DNA of 64,000 bases from Xylona heveae TC161 (lineage: Eukaryota > Ascomycota > Xylonomycetes > Xylonales > Xylonaceae), in contig NW_017264198.1 in the NCBI RefSeq assembly GCF_001619985.1, positions 744,001 through 808,000 on the forward strand. Direction: 5' to 3'. This document shows, one piece after another, positions 43,510 through 55,555 of this stretch. The notes under the pieces are model-generated. The model searched no databases. It was not told the DNA's origin and saw only the letters and a program-made list of their open reading frames with translations. How positions within the stretch are numbered: position 1 is the first letter of the stretch; each line of letters starts with the position of its first letter. The translations under genes and the position numbers were made by a program.

Positions 43510-46250
43510 TATTTAGACTGCAGAATGAGTAAGGATAGTCCACCAGGCCCCCAACCTGGCCCTCCACCAGGGTCAGGTTTGGATAGTGTTTTAACAACCT
43601 AACTCATGGGCCTGGGTTGCCATTTTGATACCTATTCAACCCATGTGACCCAAGTTATACCCATGAGTGGTCTAGGGTTGAGTCAACCCTACATAAAAAC
43701 CTGATCTAACTACTTAGAGTTATAAACAAATATAAGGATTGCTACAAATATTACTACAACTAGCACTAATGCTTATTTACAAGCTAATAATATAGATTAT
43801 ATTGGCTAAGTAATTAAATTATAAGTTGGCAAATATAGAATCACTTATTACAACTACAATTGTATAAATTATAGATGGTAATAAAGATATCAAATGATAT
43901 GAATCATTTTATTCTTGAACAATCATGACCCTTTGCCTTTAAATAAATAAACATACAATGTATGCATATTGACTGATGGCTAACACAGTGTGCAGAGTTC
44001 CTATTTCTAGAGTGCTTCCATCTACAATTTCCATATCTTCTCATGCCTTGCCCAGGGCAATGGTATTGCCTTTCACCTTGTGTTTAGGTAAACTAGTATT
44101 TGAATCTTTTGCTACCTTTGCAGCTTTCTTGGTTTTTTTGGTCCATTCTCAGACTTTTTTAAGTGTTATTATATTTGGGTAATCTTTGTAGTGAACCATT
44201 AGTACAAGAGGCTGCTAGTAAAACTAGGAAATGTTTCCTTACAAGACAAATTGAAAATGCTAGTGTGAAAAAATGATACTATTATAGTGTAGCTCAATTG
44301 TAGTAATCTTTGTAGTGATCCCTCAGTAATTAGTAGTAAACTCTTTATATATGTAGCTAGATTTACTTACTAAGTATCATCTTGAGTGCTAGTAGAGGTT
44401 GCAAAAATTTGGAAAGTAGTTTTACTCTATTGTTAAATGCATGTTAGTAAAAAGTAAGAGCAGAGTGAGAGTAAAGTAAAACAAACATGAGAGTAAAGTA
44501 AGAGAAGGGTGAGGTAAAGAAGGTAATATAGAGTGTATGATGAATAAAATGTGTAGGAATAAACTTATTTTCAAAATTTATCAATGATGTAAATGGTTTA
44601 GAGGTTTCCTTTGTTGCAAAGGTTGAAAACTTTTAACTAATCTTGTTAACTTTAGAATAAATATAGATAGTGATTGAGACAAAAAAGTAGGCCATGAGTG
44701 AGTGGGAGTTGCAAATAATATTGGATCATCAACATTAGTATTACAATCATTGCAATTCTGCAAAGCAATATTGTTTTTACAATCCTCATTACTCATTTCA
44801 TCATCACTTATAAATGACTGTTCAAGAGCCTGCCTCAGTTCAGATTGCTGTTGCTTTTCTTCTTCAATCTTATCTATATGATCTTGACTCTCAACAATCT
44901 TATTAGCTTTCTTTTGAGTAACCTCATAGTAGTACAATAGCATAAGATCATGGATTATTTCTGGTCTAAGCTGTGCTCTGTAGTATATACAAATGTTACA
45001 AGCAATGTTGAATAATTGCTCAACACTAACACCTGCTGCAGGCACTGCAAGTATATCCCTTGTCATTCTTGCTAGCCCAGGGAATTTGTTTTGCTTTTAC
45101 CTCTAGTACTAAAGTAGCTCTGCCTTTGCAACAACCTCTAAATCTTGATTAGTAGGATTACTACAATTATCACTACAATTGTAAATACTATCTTCATGAA
45201 AATACCTAGCAATCTTACCTGGTCTCTGATTGCTTCTCTCTCTTTTCTAATACTTGTTGCTTCTAATTGTTAATATAAGATCATTTTTATTTAGAAGCTC
45301 TACAGGCTGTGCTAATTCTATACAGGTTGCATTAGAATTATACTTATCTTGATAAAGTTGAGAGAAATTTCTTTTATACACCTCCTTCCAACTTGGTTTT
45401 CAGTTTGCATTGTTGTAAAGAGACATCTTATACTTAGGAGCTAGTATAGTTGTACAAGAATAGATTTGTCCTCCATCATTATAGGTTTTTCTATAATAAT
45501 GACTAAGTTGTTCCTAACAGGTTCAAAGAGCATTAACTATATTCTGTTTCCAGGATTGCTACTTTTGTTATAGGAGAGATATGTAGTTATCTATGTGGTT
45601 AAATAAATCATTATATATAGAGAAAGTATAATGAATTATAGCACCTTTAGTTTTATCTAGTGCCTGTGTATACTTTGCAAATGGCTTGAGCAATTCAATT
45701 ATATACTTGATATACATTCATTCATCAGCTGAAATAGACATACTTTGCATTGGATCATCATTGCTTAGTAATCTAAACCAAGCATCTAAGGGCTCCTGTA
45801 GTTGGATTGTACAAGTAAGTATATTATAGGTAGAATTCCATTGTGTCTAGACATCCTGTATTAGATTGAGACAAAGATTAAAGCCACTTTGTATCTCATA
45901 AAACTACTTATGTCTCTGAGAGCTTGCTCTGAAAAATATAGCTAGTTTGTGTAACTACATAAATGTCTCATTAGTAATTGCTACAAATATTACATCAAAT
46001 GAGAATATTAAGCTATACCTTGAAGATAGTTCTAGGAATGCTATACTACTCATTGCTAATATCATCTATCATGTTTGTCTTCCACTCTGTAATTGTGTTA
46101 TCATTAGTTAGTATTATACAAATGTTTTCAACCAATTCTTTGACTACAAGTTGGATAACATAGGAAAAGCAAGATAAATGACCTGAAGATGCTTGAAATG
46201 ACTGTTCTAGAAGCAATATCTTCAAGTTCTAAGCAAGTGTACTTAAGTGC
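43510..46250 (-). mobile_element. hAT-superfamily DNA transposon, decayed
   Basis: A minus-strand transposase remnant. The C-terminal dimerisation domain is still open at 45,066-44,581: RDILAVPAAGVSVEQLFNIA, then IYYRAQLRPEIIHDLMLL, the usual hAT pattern, followed by an acidic Gln/Glu-rich tail. Upstream (45,100-46,200) broken frames keep hAT-like pieces such as LLKPFAKYTQALDKTKGA and ILAPKYKMSLY, and the order of these blocks fits the family. The lower-coordinate end (43,510-43,720) is GC-richer, with repeated GGGTTG/CAACCC-like motifs, as subterminal hAT repeats have. The upper end merges into AT-only DNA near 46,250. I could not define terminal inverted repeats or target duplications. Confidence 0.8.
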
Positions 46251-46806
46251 CTTTTATATAATTTAATAAATAATTTTAAATAAAATTTTAATTATATAAA
46301 AATTATTTAAAATTATAATTTAAAAATTCTTAATTAATAAACTACTTTAAATTATTTAAAATTATTAAAAATAGTTATAGATTTTTTTAATAATATATTA
46401 TAATAAGTTATTTATTTATTTTAAAATTAAAATATTTAAAACTAATATATTTAGTTATAAATAATATTTTAATTATTTATAAAATAATTGAATATTTAAT
46501 TTAATTTAAATTAATTATATTTAATAATATTTTAGTTAAAAATAATATAATTAAATAATTTTAAAAAAGTTTTTTTATAATATTAATTTTATTTAAGTTT
46601 TATTTAATTTTTTTTAATTACATTTAAGTTTAAGTTTATTTTAGTTTTTTTTGATTTTCTATAAATTTTTAAAAAAAAAATTAAAAATTAAAAATCTTAA
46701 AATTTAAAATAATTTAATTTTAAAAGCTATTTCCTAATTAGGAAATATAAAAAATAAAAAAAACTTGTAAAAAAATGAAAATTTTTTATTTTAAAAAATA
46801 TATCAT
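46251..46806. other. AT-only block
   Basis: A/T-rich filler with no coding remnant. A partial copy of the MITE terminus (AAAAGCTATTTCCTAATTAG) lies near 46,723. Confidence 0.5.
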
Positions 46807-47047
46807 TTGAAGAGCTATTTCCCAATTAGGAAATATATAAACATTATAAGTACTTAAGTACCTGAGTTCAATCCTTAGCTAAAAAATCTTTTTTTTTATT
46901 TTTTTATTTTTTTCTACTATATATATTTTTTATTTCAAACTATTTTTAGAAAAAAAGTACTTCTAGCTTAGTGGTATAATATTGAGCTTTGAGGTTAGAC
47001 TAGTTTTAAAAGTAAGCTAGTCCCAAATAGGAAATAGCTTTTCAAAA
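46807..47047 (+). mobile_element. 240-bp MITE-like unit, copy 1, with tRNA-like boxes
   Basis: A short unit with inverted ends (GAAGAGCTATTTCCCA at the left; TAGGAAATAGCTTTTCAAAA at the right). Inside, on the plus strand, are a B-box-like GAGTTCAATCC (46,863-46,873), a T-run, and then an A-box-like TAGCTTAGTGG (about 46,964). No coding capacity. A second, inverted copy lies at 49,503-49,745. The order B then A is reversed from a normal tRNA or SINE promoter. Confidence 0.6.
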
Positions 47048-47099
47048 CTTTTTTTTATTTTTTTAATTTTTTTCTAAATTAAATTTAACTAAATTAAAC

Positions 47100-47152
47100 T
47101 ATTTAAAATTATTTAAAATTATTTAAAATTATTTAAAATTATTTAAAATCTA
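47100..47152. repeat. 10-bp AT tandem repeat
   Basis: About five units of TATTTAAAAT beside the MITE-like unit. It also appears, shorter, in the inverted arm near 49,400-49,440. Confidence 0.7.
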
Positions 47153-47159
47153 AAACTAA

Positions 47160-49297
47160 ATTAAAATAATTTTTTAACTTCTGCTATAATACTTTTTAAG
47201 CTAAATTTAACTTAATATAACTATTTTTAATAATTATAAACTATTAATTTTAATAATTAAAAGGCTTTAAGTTTTAAGTTTTATTTTATTTTTCAAGTAT
47301 TATATTTAGTTAAATTTAATTTTTTATTTTTATAAAAAGGTAACAAAGTATAACTTATAAACTTCTTGACTACAAAAACCTTACATATTCATAAATTTTT
47401 AGAATGGCAGAAGGATTAAAACTCAAGTTCTAGCAGCTAGTAGTAATCAAGGCTATTATAAATTTTTAGAATGCTAGCTATTATAGTATAGTTTTGGCAA
47501 ATGTTATTAGTTTCAAGAAAATATAGGTTAGTATTGGCTGGCTTTTGTATGTAAGTTTCATGAATTTTTCCTGTCTCTTGTAACAAGCTTTATATACTAA
47601 CTTGACTTTTAAAAGATTAATGAAAGATAAAGCTTGTTACAAGAGGGCATACCTTCTAAGGCCATGGTAAAGTTTTTTCTTGTTATTGTTTCTCTTAACC
47701 TTGTAAAGCAATAGATAAAATAAATCCTATATGTTGTAGAAAATATTTTAGTTTACATGTATTATAAAGATTACTATAAAAAGTAATACCTAAAGATAAC
47801 TATCATTAACAAGAGGCTAATAAAATAGTATAATTTTTTTAATAAAGATAGAATGAATACAAATACTATAGTCATTATTTTGTACCTAATACTTGTTAAT
47901 TAATATGGGCCATTATTGAATACTAATTTTTACATTAAAAACAAATAAATAAAACAGGATACTAATACAAAGTTAAATACTATAGATTTAAAATAATCTA
48001 ATTCTTTTAAGAAATATTTTAACTATGTAATTTTTGACAAGGCATACATGATTAAAAACAAGTTAATACATAGTACTACTGCCATTAAATGACTTGAAAC
48101 AAACTTTAATTTAATAATCACTATAATTTTATACTTAAATCATATCTTAAACTTTGAGAGTTTTATATCCCTTATTGAATAGCCAAGTCTGTAAAAATTA
48201 TAGAAAAACTTTACTAAGCTAGATACATTTGATAACTTATTTTTTTTTGACAAAAATACTCTAGAGAAACAAGTTTACTTTACATGCAGTATACTTACAT
48301 ACTTTTTGTTTAATAAATTAATTCTATCAGCCATGCAGGACCTACATTTACAAAGTATATAAAAGAAGTACTTACTAAAATATACTTATACTTGCTTAAT
48401 CTTGTTTAGAAATAAGATAATAATCTTAGATTCTATCTCTTCTGTTATTATATACTATATAAAGATAAACTTTGACTGTAAAAAGTAGTACTAGTATATT
48501 AATCTTTATATATAGTTTATTAGAAAATTATACAAGAGGGATAAAGATAAAGTAGAAGTTAGCATAGAACAAGCAGAGAGTAGTAGAAAATAAAAAATTA
48601 AAATCAACATAGAAATCTTGCAAAGGCTTATATTAACTACAATTTAGATCAAGTTTTTTTATATCTATAGCTTAGTCAAGGCTAAATCAGTACTCAAATA
48701 GTTAGAACAACCTAATTTCTTGTAATGGTAGATAAAGATAGTAAAGTAAAAAAACACTAAGTATAAAGTCTTGAAGAAGTTAAATTAAATGAAAATTCTA
48801 GTACAAATTTATAGAAAATTATCAAAAATAAAGTACTTGCTAAAATTAGTTAGTAAAATCATAATCTAGAAGTAGTACAAAATAATTATTTGAGTTATAT
48901 ACTTGGTCCAGTAACTCTTGATCTTTAGAGTACTATAATTACTTAAAATAGATATATAAATTTTTAGATCTTACTTAAATTATATTAAGTAAAGCAAACT
49001 AATTAATAAATTTACAACTAATTATAAGAAAGTCAAAATTCTAATATACTTATATACTATGAACAGCTATAGACTTAACCTATATTATTTTTGTTATACT
49101 ATAGTTTTATTAAATTTACTATTATTTTACCATCTTGATGTACAAGTAATTGACTGTATTAAACAAAAGTTTCTTGTTAAAGTTATTAAACTCTATATTA
49201 AAGATACCTTTAATGATAAAGTTATAACAAAGAATTAAATCAATGTAATTCTATTAATTATAGTCAAGCTAAACTTAAAGTACTTTTATGATAACTA
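47160..49297. other. Unassigned decayed repeat segment
   Basis: Somewhat less AT-rich than its flanks. The plus strand at about 48,480-49,280 shows interrupted frames with Lys/Leu-rich pieces (such as DCIKQKFLVKVIKLYI and GTFNDK-like text) that suggest old coding DNA, but no family can be assigned. It includes a perfect inverted repeat at 47,575-47,645. Confidence 0.45.
47575..47645. repeat. Perfect 19-bp inverted repeat with 33-bp loop
   Basis: CTCTTGTAACAAGCTTTAT at 47,575-47,593 is exactly inverted at 47,627-47,645. It is unusually well preserved and GC-richer than the surrounding decayed DNA. Confidence 0.9.
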
Positions 49298-50250
49298 CTT
49301 ATATATAGATAGTATAAATTTTTAATTTATTTAAAATTATTTTTTATTTAAAAAATATTTTTTAATTAAAATACTTAATGTTTTATATTATATAAATAAA
49401 TTTAAATTTTAAATAATTTTAAATAATTTTAAATAGTTTAATTTAGTTAAATTTAATTTAAAAAAAATTAAAATTAAAATAATTAAAAAAATTAAAAAAA
49501 AGTTTTGAAAAGCTATTTCCTATTCGGGACTAGCTTACTTTATAAAGTAATCTAATTTTAGAGCTCAATATTATACCATTGAGCTAGAAGTACTTTTTTC
49601 TAAAAATAGTTTAAGATAAAAAATATATATAGTAGAAAAAAATAAAAAAAATAAAAAAAAAGATTTCTCAGCTGGGGATTGAACTCAGGTACTTAAGTAC
49701 TTATAATGTTTATATATTTCCTAATTAGAAAATAGCTTTTGAAATGGTATGTTTTTTAAAAATAAATTTTTTTATTTTTTTTATATCTTTTTATTTTTAT
49801 TTTTTTTATTTTTAAAATAATTTTATACTATTTTAAATTAAATATAAATAATTAAAATATATTTAAAATTATTAAATATAAAACTTTATATAAAAAATTA
49901 TATTTAATTATTTTAAATAAAATCAATACAATTATTAAATTAATATAAATTAGTTTAAATATATAAATATTTAAAATATTTTAAATTTAATTTTAATTTA
50001 GAAATATATTTTATATAATTTAAAAATATTTTTAAAACTTTTAAAAAATTGAAAAAAATATTTTTAATTATTAAATATAAATTAAATATAAATTAAATTA
50101 AATTTTAATTATTTAATATAAATATAAATAATTAATTATATGTATATAATTAAAATAATTAAAATTAATTTATGTCTATTAATTATAAATTAATACTATT
50201 TTTAATATTTTAAAATACTTTAAAAATTTATACTATCTATATATAAATAT
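49298..50250. mobile_element. AT-rich terminal-inverted-repeat element of about 950 bp
   Basis: The left end (TATATATAGATAGTATAAAT, from about 49,300) is inverted at the right end (ATTTATACTATCTATATATA, to about 50,247), with imperfect similarity running further inward. No coding capacity. It carries the inverted 240-bp MITE-like unit (49,503-49,745). Further single termini of the same family are near 42,383 and 52,073. Best described as a non-autonomous TIR element; superfamily unknown. Confidence 0.6.
49503..49745 (-). mobile_element. 240-bp MITE-like unit, copy 2, inverted
   Basis: A reverse copy of the unit at 46,807-47,047. Ends TTTTGAAAAGCTATTTCCTA and TAGAAAATAGCTTTTGAAAT are mutual inverted repeats. 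On the minus strand it has GAGTTCAATCCCCAG (a T-arm-like stem and loop) followed by a T9 run, and further on TAGCTCAATGG. Similarity to copy 1 continues about 120 bp past the unit on one side (49,375-49,503 against 47,047-47,155), so the pair forms a large inverted repeat. Confidence 0.6.
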
Positions 50251-51660
50251 TTAATGCATCTAATGAATTTGATAAACCTGCTATATAGGTAGATATAGCT
50301 TAGCTAAACACTAAAATCAATATAATTCTTATTAAATTAAGCAATATAAATTATTTAAATAGTTTTAAATTTCAAGCAATTGAGAAGTACCTTAATTAAC
50401 TTGAACAGCCTCATGAGTAGCCTGTACCTTACTGTATTCAATTAGTACTTTAATTAACTTTAGCAACTAATTAGTTTAACTCAAGTACTATACCTTGACT
50501 TAAGTTGACTAACACAGTCATTTTACTTATATAAATTAATCTATAGCTAAAATCTATACCTTTTTTAACTCCTTCAACCACTGTTATACCTACTTTTTAA
50601 TTTAACAAGCCTTGATAAAAAACTAAAAAAGTTAGATTTTTTAACCTTGATTAGAATAGAGATATATTGCCTACTGTAACAGACTTTATATATTTAGATA
50701 TATACAAGTTCTATAACTAGCTTTGAAATATAGTACTTATAAAAGATATTTATAGTACTTGAATAATTCTAGCCAATCTACTACTCTACCTACAGAGCAA
50801 GGCCTTAAATTATTATACTTATCTAGATTAGATAATAAAAACAGATCTCTACTATAGATTAATCAAGGATTAGATAACAGTACTTATCAAGAAATTCTAA
50901 ATATCTCTAGGCATTGCCTAGTAACAGCTTTAACAGTAGTATTTTCTTCTATATTACATTATTAAAAAAAACCTAGTAGAGTACCTCTATACTATAGCTA
51001 AATTAATATATATAGTAGATCACTCTATAAAATTTAATCAAGTCAAGATTGTATATTTTAGTATTAGTATATAGCTTTATCTTGATTTATACCTTAATTT
51101 AGACCCTTCTACATTGATTGCTATACTAGTAAAAGTACTTCAAGCAGCATTATTATACTAGATAGAGCTTTATTAGCAAAAACCTCCTAATTTTAAGTCT
51201 TTTAATTGATTAAAAAAAAGAGCTCTAAAGCTAATTGGTCAAAAAAGAATAAAAAGCATGTATAAACAAGTAGAAAAATCTATAGTAAAGCTTTCCTTAG
51301 TAAAGCTTTCAACAATAAAGAATCTTTAACAAGCAGCTCCAAAGATGTATTTACTAAGTATATTACTACCAAAAATTGCTACTAAAGTACCTTAAGCAAT
51401 ATCTTTTAATAGCTATAATAAGCAGGACAAATATTAGCATTTCTACAAGACCTGCAACTAGCAATTTACTACTAAAAAGTAGTACAAAGAATACAAGTAC
51501 TTTTGTAAAAGTCTATACTAATCACTAATGAAAGCTACTTATTACTAATATTGTAAGAAAAGTACCTGTTTTTTTTACTATTTTATATACATTTTTATGT
51601 TACTTTCTTGCTTTTACAATAATTAATAGTTGATGACTAACAAGGACACTGTTTTTTTTA
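50251..51660 (+). mobile_element. Decayed gag-like retroelement remnant (tentative)
   Basis: Interrupted plus-strand frames give Leu/Tyr/Lys-rich text typical of RIP-shifted gag proteins and, towards 51,440-51,560, closely spaced Cys and His codons that could be an old zinc knuckle. Broken in many places; no end repeats found. The assignment is weak. Confidence 0.35.
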
Positions 51661-51819
51661 AAGGTAGCAATTGTTATACTCCCTTTATATATTCTCTTCA
51701 TTTCTGCTTAGTCATACTATATTTACTATACATCTTAATAATTCATCTAGAATTGTTTAAATAGCTTTATTTTTTCTATTTTTATTTTATATATTACTAT
51801 TACCAGGTCTAATATCTTA

Positions 51820-52073
51820 TAATTTTAATATAAAAATATATTTTATATAATTTAAAAATATTTTTAAAACTTTTAAAAAATTTAAAAAATTAATTTTAAT
51901 TATTAAATATAAATTAAATTAAATTTCAATTATTTAATATAAATATAAATAATTAATTATATATATAAAATTAAAATAATTAAAATAAATTTATATTTAT
52001 TAATTATAAATTAATACTATTTTTAATATTTTAAAACAATTTAAAAATTTATACTATCTATATGTAAATAGCT
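51820..52073. repeat. Second copy of the right end of the AT-rich TIR element
   Basis: About 250 bp nearly the same as 49,990-50,247, in direct orientation, ending in ATTTATACTATCTATATGTA. A solo end or truncated copy. Confidence 0.7.
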
Positions 52074-52099
52074 TGAACTAGTTAAAAATCTAAATAAAA

Positions 52100-55000
52100 A
52101 TACTAAAATTAATATTAGTAAGTAGTTTGTTAAAAAATGATGAACTACAGAGGTAGAATGATAGTATTAATGCTTTAGTAAATGTTTACAAGCTACTAAC
52201 TATAGAGAAGCTTATTAATACATTATTACTATCAATCATAGCACTAGATTAGATTATAAAAAGAAATTAAACTAGAAAATTTTCTTGAATTATAAAGAGA
52301 GTAAGCAAGTAAAAGAAAAAAAAGATGAAAAAGATAATTTTCATATAAATCTAAATAAAAATAGTATTCCTAAATGATTTATATAGATATTTACTCTATA
52401 ATAGACTTTACTTTCAATCTTAAGCAAAGTTTATTATAGAAAATACTATACTAGAAAAGTAAGTATATTTGTAAAAAGATTGATCTAGAGCTATTTTTTT
52501 TATTTTATTTTATTTTATAGTCAAAATTAAATGAAAAGGAATGGATAATCTTATAATCTATACAATTTAAAGAATTTAGATTTAACAAATATATTTAATA
52601 AATTTTTAATTAAATTAATAGTAAATTTATTAGTTATCATGACTCCAAGCTCATTGTTTAAGACACTAATTAAGTTAAATAAAAGTAAAAATAGTATCTA
52701 TATAATACATAGTATATATATCTTCTAAAAGAAAAGTCAAAGGACATTAATAACAAATAGTTTATTTTCTTATTTTTATTTCTTAAAATATCTTAAACTT
52801 AGTTTTTTGAAATATAGATCAAGATTAACTTATAGTTTGGTCTATTTCTAGAGTATAACAGTCCTAGTTTTACTGTTTTACTTTACATTAGTATATAACA
52901 CTTAATATAAAGAGGTAGTTAAAGATTTAAAATTTAGCAATACTATATAGTATAAAAATAATTTAAACCAGTTCTTACATATAGCTAATCTTGTTAATTC
53001 TTTAGATTTCATAACTAAAACTAAGCAAAATATATTATTTACTAACTATGTATATAATCTAGAAGAAGATAAAGATAGTAACAAGAAGATGCAAGAAGAT
53101 ATTGATAGAGATACTAGTAAAGTTATATATCTAGATAATTATATACTAGGCTAAAATGGTAAACTACTATAGTTCTAGATAGCTTTAACTCTTTGAGCAA
53201 AATATTATAACTGCTTTAAGAAATAATATACAAGACTTTAAAAGGTTCTTAGTTTGTTAAATTTTTTTACAAATAAATACACTAAATTATTTAAACAATT
53301 AGACATTTTTAAAGCTATGACTTTAACATTATTTATCATTGCTTTATTTAAAAAAAAAGATAGTACCTGTTACTATAGAAAAAAAGACATTTTTCCTATT
53401 AAATTCAAAAGTACTATGTTAAATCAAATATTACTTATAAATCTACTAGTACAATCTAGTAGATTTAGTACATTTTATACTTTCCTCTATATTTATAATA
53501 TATAAGATGCATTTTGATATAATTAAGCTATTAGATTCTCTAATAGAGTTGTAGAATACATCTTGCTAGAGCTTTTTCCTGAGAATATGTTCTAGAAACT
53601 ATGTTTATAATAATGAAAGCAAGGTCATTGTTTCAGATAGTATTGTATAAATAGATCTAGTAAATAGATATACTAAGAAATATATTATTTTCTTTGGCCA
53701 GAATTTTTAAAGTATTGTAAAATCTTTTAGAAGTATTATTATATAGTTGCAAGCCATTATTTAACTATACTTCTACCAGTCAGGCTTTCATTTTAGCTAT
53801 ATTTATAATCTAGCTAAAATTAATAAATATAAACTTCTAGTCCTTGAAGATTATATTCTTGAGTTTCTACTATATTTTGTACATGGTATACTACCTGTAT
53901 TCCTGGACTAGACTTATGATTTTGAGATAGCTAAAGCTAAAAATAACAGTAATAAAGACTACATGTACTAAGTATATAGTAGAAAAAGAGACAAGATTTA
54001 ATTACTGTCTAGAATATACTTGATAAAAGTAGAGCTAGAATTAGAAACCTTTGGCTAAAGCTAGCTTCATTAATTACAATAATTTCTATAATTAAATCTA
54101 CTACTGTTGACTTTCATTGATGATTTTGGCATTTACTACAATATGTATTATGCTTTCAAAGCATTTTATTAGATTCTAGTAAATCTACTATATTTTAAAT
54201 ATTGTAACATAGTTAATATATATACTCTATATTTAAAATTATATAGTATATTTGTAGAAACTTTTGTAGTAGCTTTCATGAAGACTGTTTCAGTGCTTGA
54301 CTGTAAGATGATTATAAATATTGCTAGTAAAGAAAAATTTATATCTATATTTATATTAGTATTTATTAATAACATACTTTAGTAGGCAAACAATAAAGAT
54401 TTCTTGTGTTAAACAGCTAGGCAAAAACATAGAAGTTATTTGTATACTAATAAAGATTGTCAAGATATAAATTATAATATAGTAAATAATAGATGCTATT
54501 ACTACACTATTACTAAACAACAAGAATTAGCTATGTCAATAGAAAAAATAGCAAAACAGTATTATTTTTAAAATCTTGGTCTGCATTTTAACCTACTTGT
54601 AGTAGTAAAGCCTGTTCTGGCCTTAGATCTTATCATAGAGTGATCTTATAATATACCTCATTTTAAATAGCAAGGAGTAAGAAGACTGTTACAAGAGCTA
54701 CTCTTTTTAACATTATTTATCAAGCAAGATAGGCTAGCTTACAACTATATCTTTTAGTCATTTCTTTTTCTAGTAGACTGACCCCTTGCATTTAAAGCCT
54801 ATTATTTTATCTAAACTCCTAATTACTTTCTGAGACAGTACATGCTATAATACTAATACTTTTAATTCTATATATCTATGTATCTCCTAGTTGGTTCAAA
54901 CATGATTATCTGCAAGCAGTAGAATAAAATTTATTCTTCTATACTTACTTATCTCTTGTAGCAGAGATTATTACTACTTATGCTATTATTATCAAAAGTA

Positions 55001-55290
55001 CAAGCCTGACAAGCTTGCAACAATATATTAATTCTAATTGCCTCTATTAATATATTCTATATACTTGTTGTATATTTCAAGCATTAATCAAATGTATACA
55101 TAATACTACAAGATCTAACTACTACTACTTCAATGACAATGATACTAAAAATAATGAAGGCTAGTATAGAAGTCTCAGAACTGTCATTAATAAAGTCATA
55201 GAAGATAAGACTTACAATAGATAAATAGTTAAAACATATGTATAAAAAAGTTCTAAATTTTTATATTTAATTAGCTTACTAAATATTTAT
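52100..55290 (+). mobile_element. Plavaka-like (CACTA superfamily) DNA transposon, heavily decayed
   Basis: Plus-strand frames, all interrupted, keep the order of blocks known from fungal Plavaka-type transposases: an FDDFG-like start with YYNIYYAFKAF near 54,118-54,165, a segment like ANVYTLYLELY (about 54,200), then MKTVSVLD and INIASKEKFIS near 54,280-54,345, FINNIL-like text, a Cys-containing part, and near 54,590-54,720 VKPVLALDLII and LLQELLFLTLFIKQ. The open frame at 53,254-53,505 lies in its N-terminal part. Composition is strongly AT-shifted, which replaced many Gly/Ala/Arg/Pro codons by Lys/Asn/Ile/Tyr. I could not find CACTA termini or target duplications. The family call rests on remembered block order, so moderate confidence. 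Confidence 0.5.
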
Positions 55291-55555
55291 ATTAATATTT
55301 ATTTAACAGCTTTTGCTTGTAAATATAGTTTGTTTATTTGTTTCTTTATTCTGCATGCAGCCCTAAAGCTATGGCAGGGTCTATAGTTTAAATATATAAA
55401 ATGTATGTTGAGCTTTTAGAAGTTATTCTAGAGTCAGTCAAGCTGATACTAGATGTCATTCATCAACATAAAGTAAAAGAAAATTAGGAAAATAATAAAG
55501 AAAGACAAAGTGAGAGTAATAAAAGTAATAAAAGAGAGTCAAAGTTTGGTTTTTT
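55291..55555. other. AT-rich spacer
   Basis: Short non-coding stretch between the Plavaka-like remnant and the LINE 3' end. I see nothing in it. Confidence 0.4.

Noticed and set aside
46863-46980. A functional, circularly permuted tRNA gene
   Set aside because: A-box and B-box-like pieces are present in reversed order, but the would-be acceptor strands flanking them do not pair and no anticodon stem forms, so I do not call an RNA gene.
53254-54375. Open frames at 53,254-53,505 (plus) and 54,169-54,375 (minus)
   Set aside because: AT-rich chance openings over the Plavaka-like remnant; the minus-strand one is a shadow of plus-strand transposase text.
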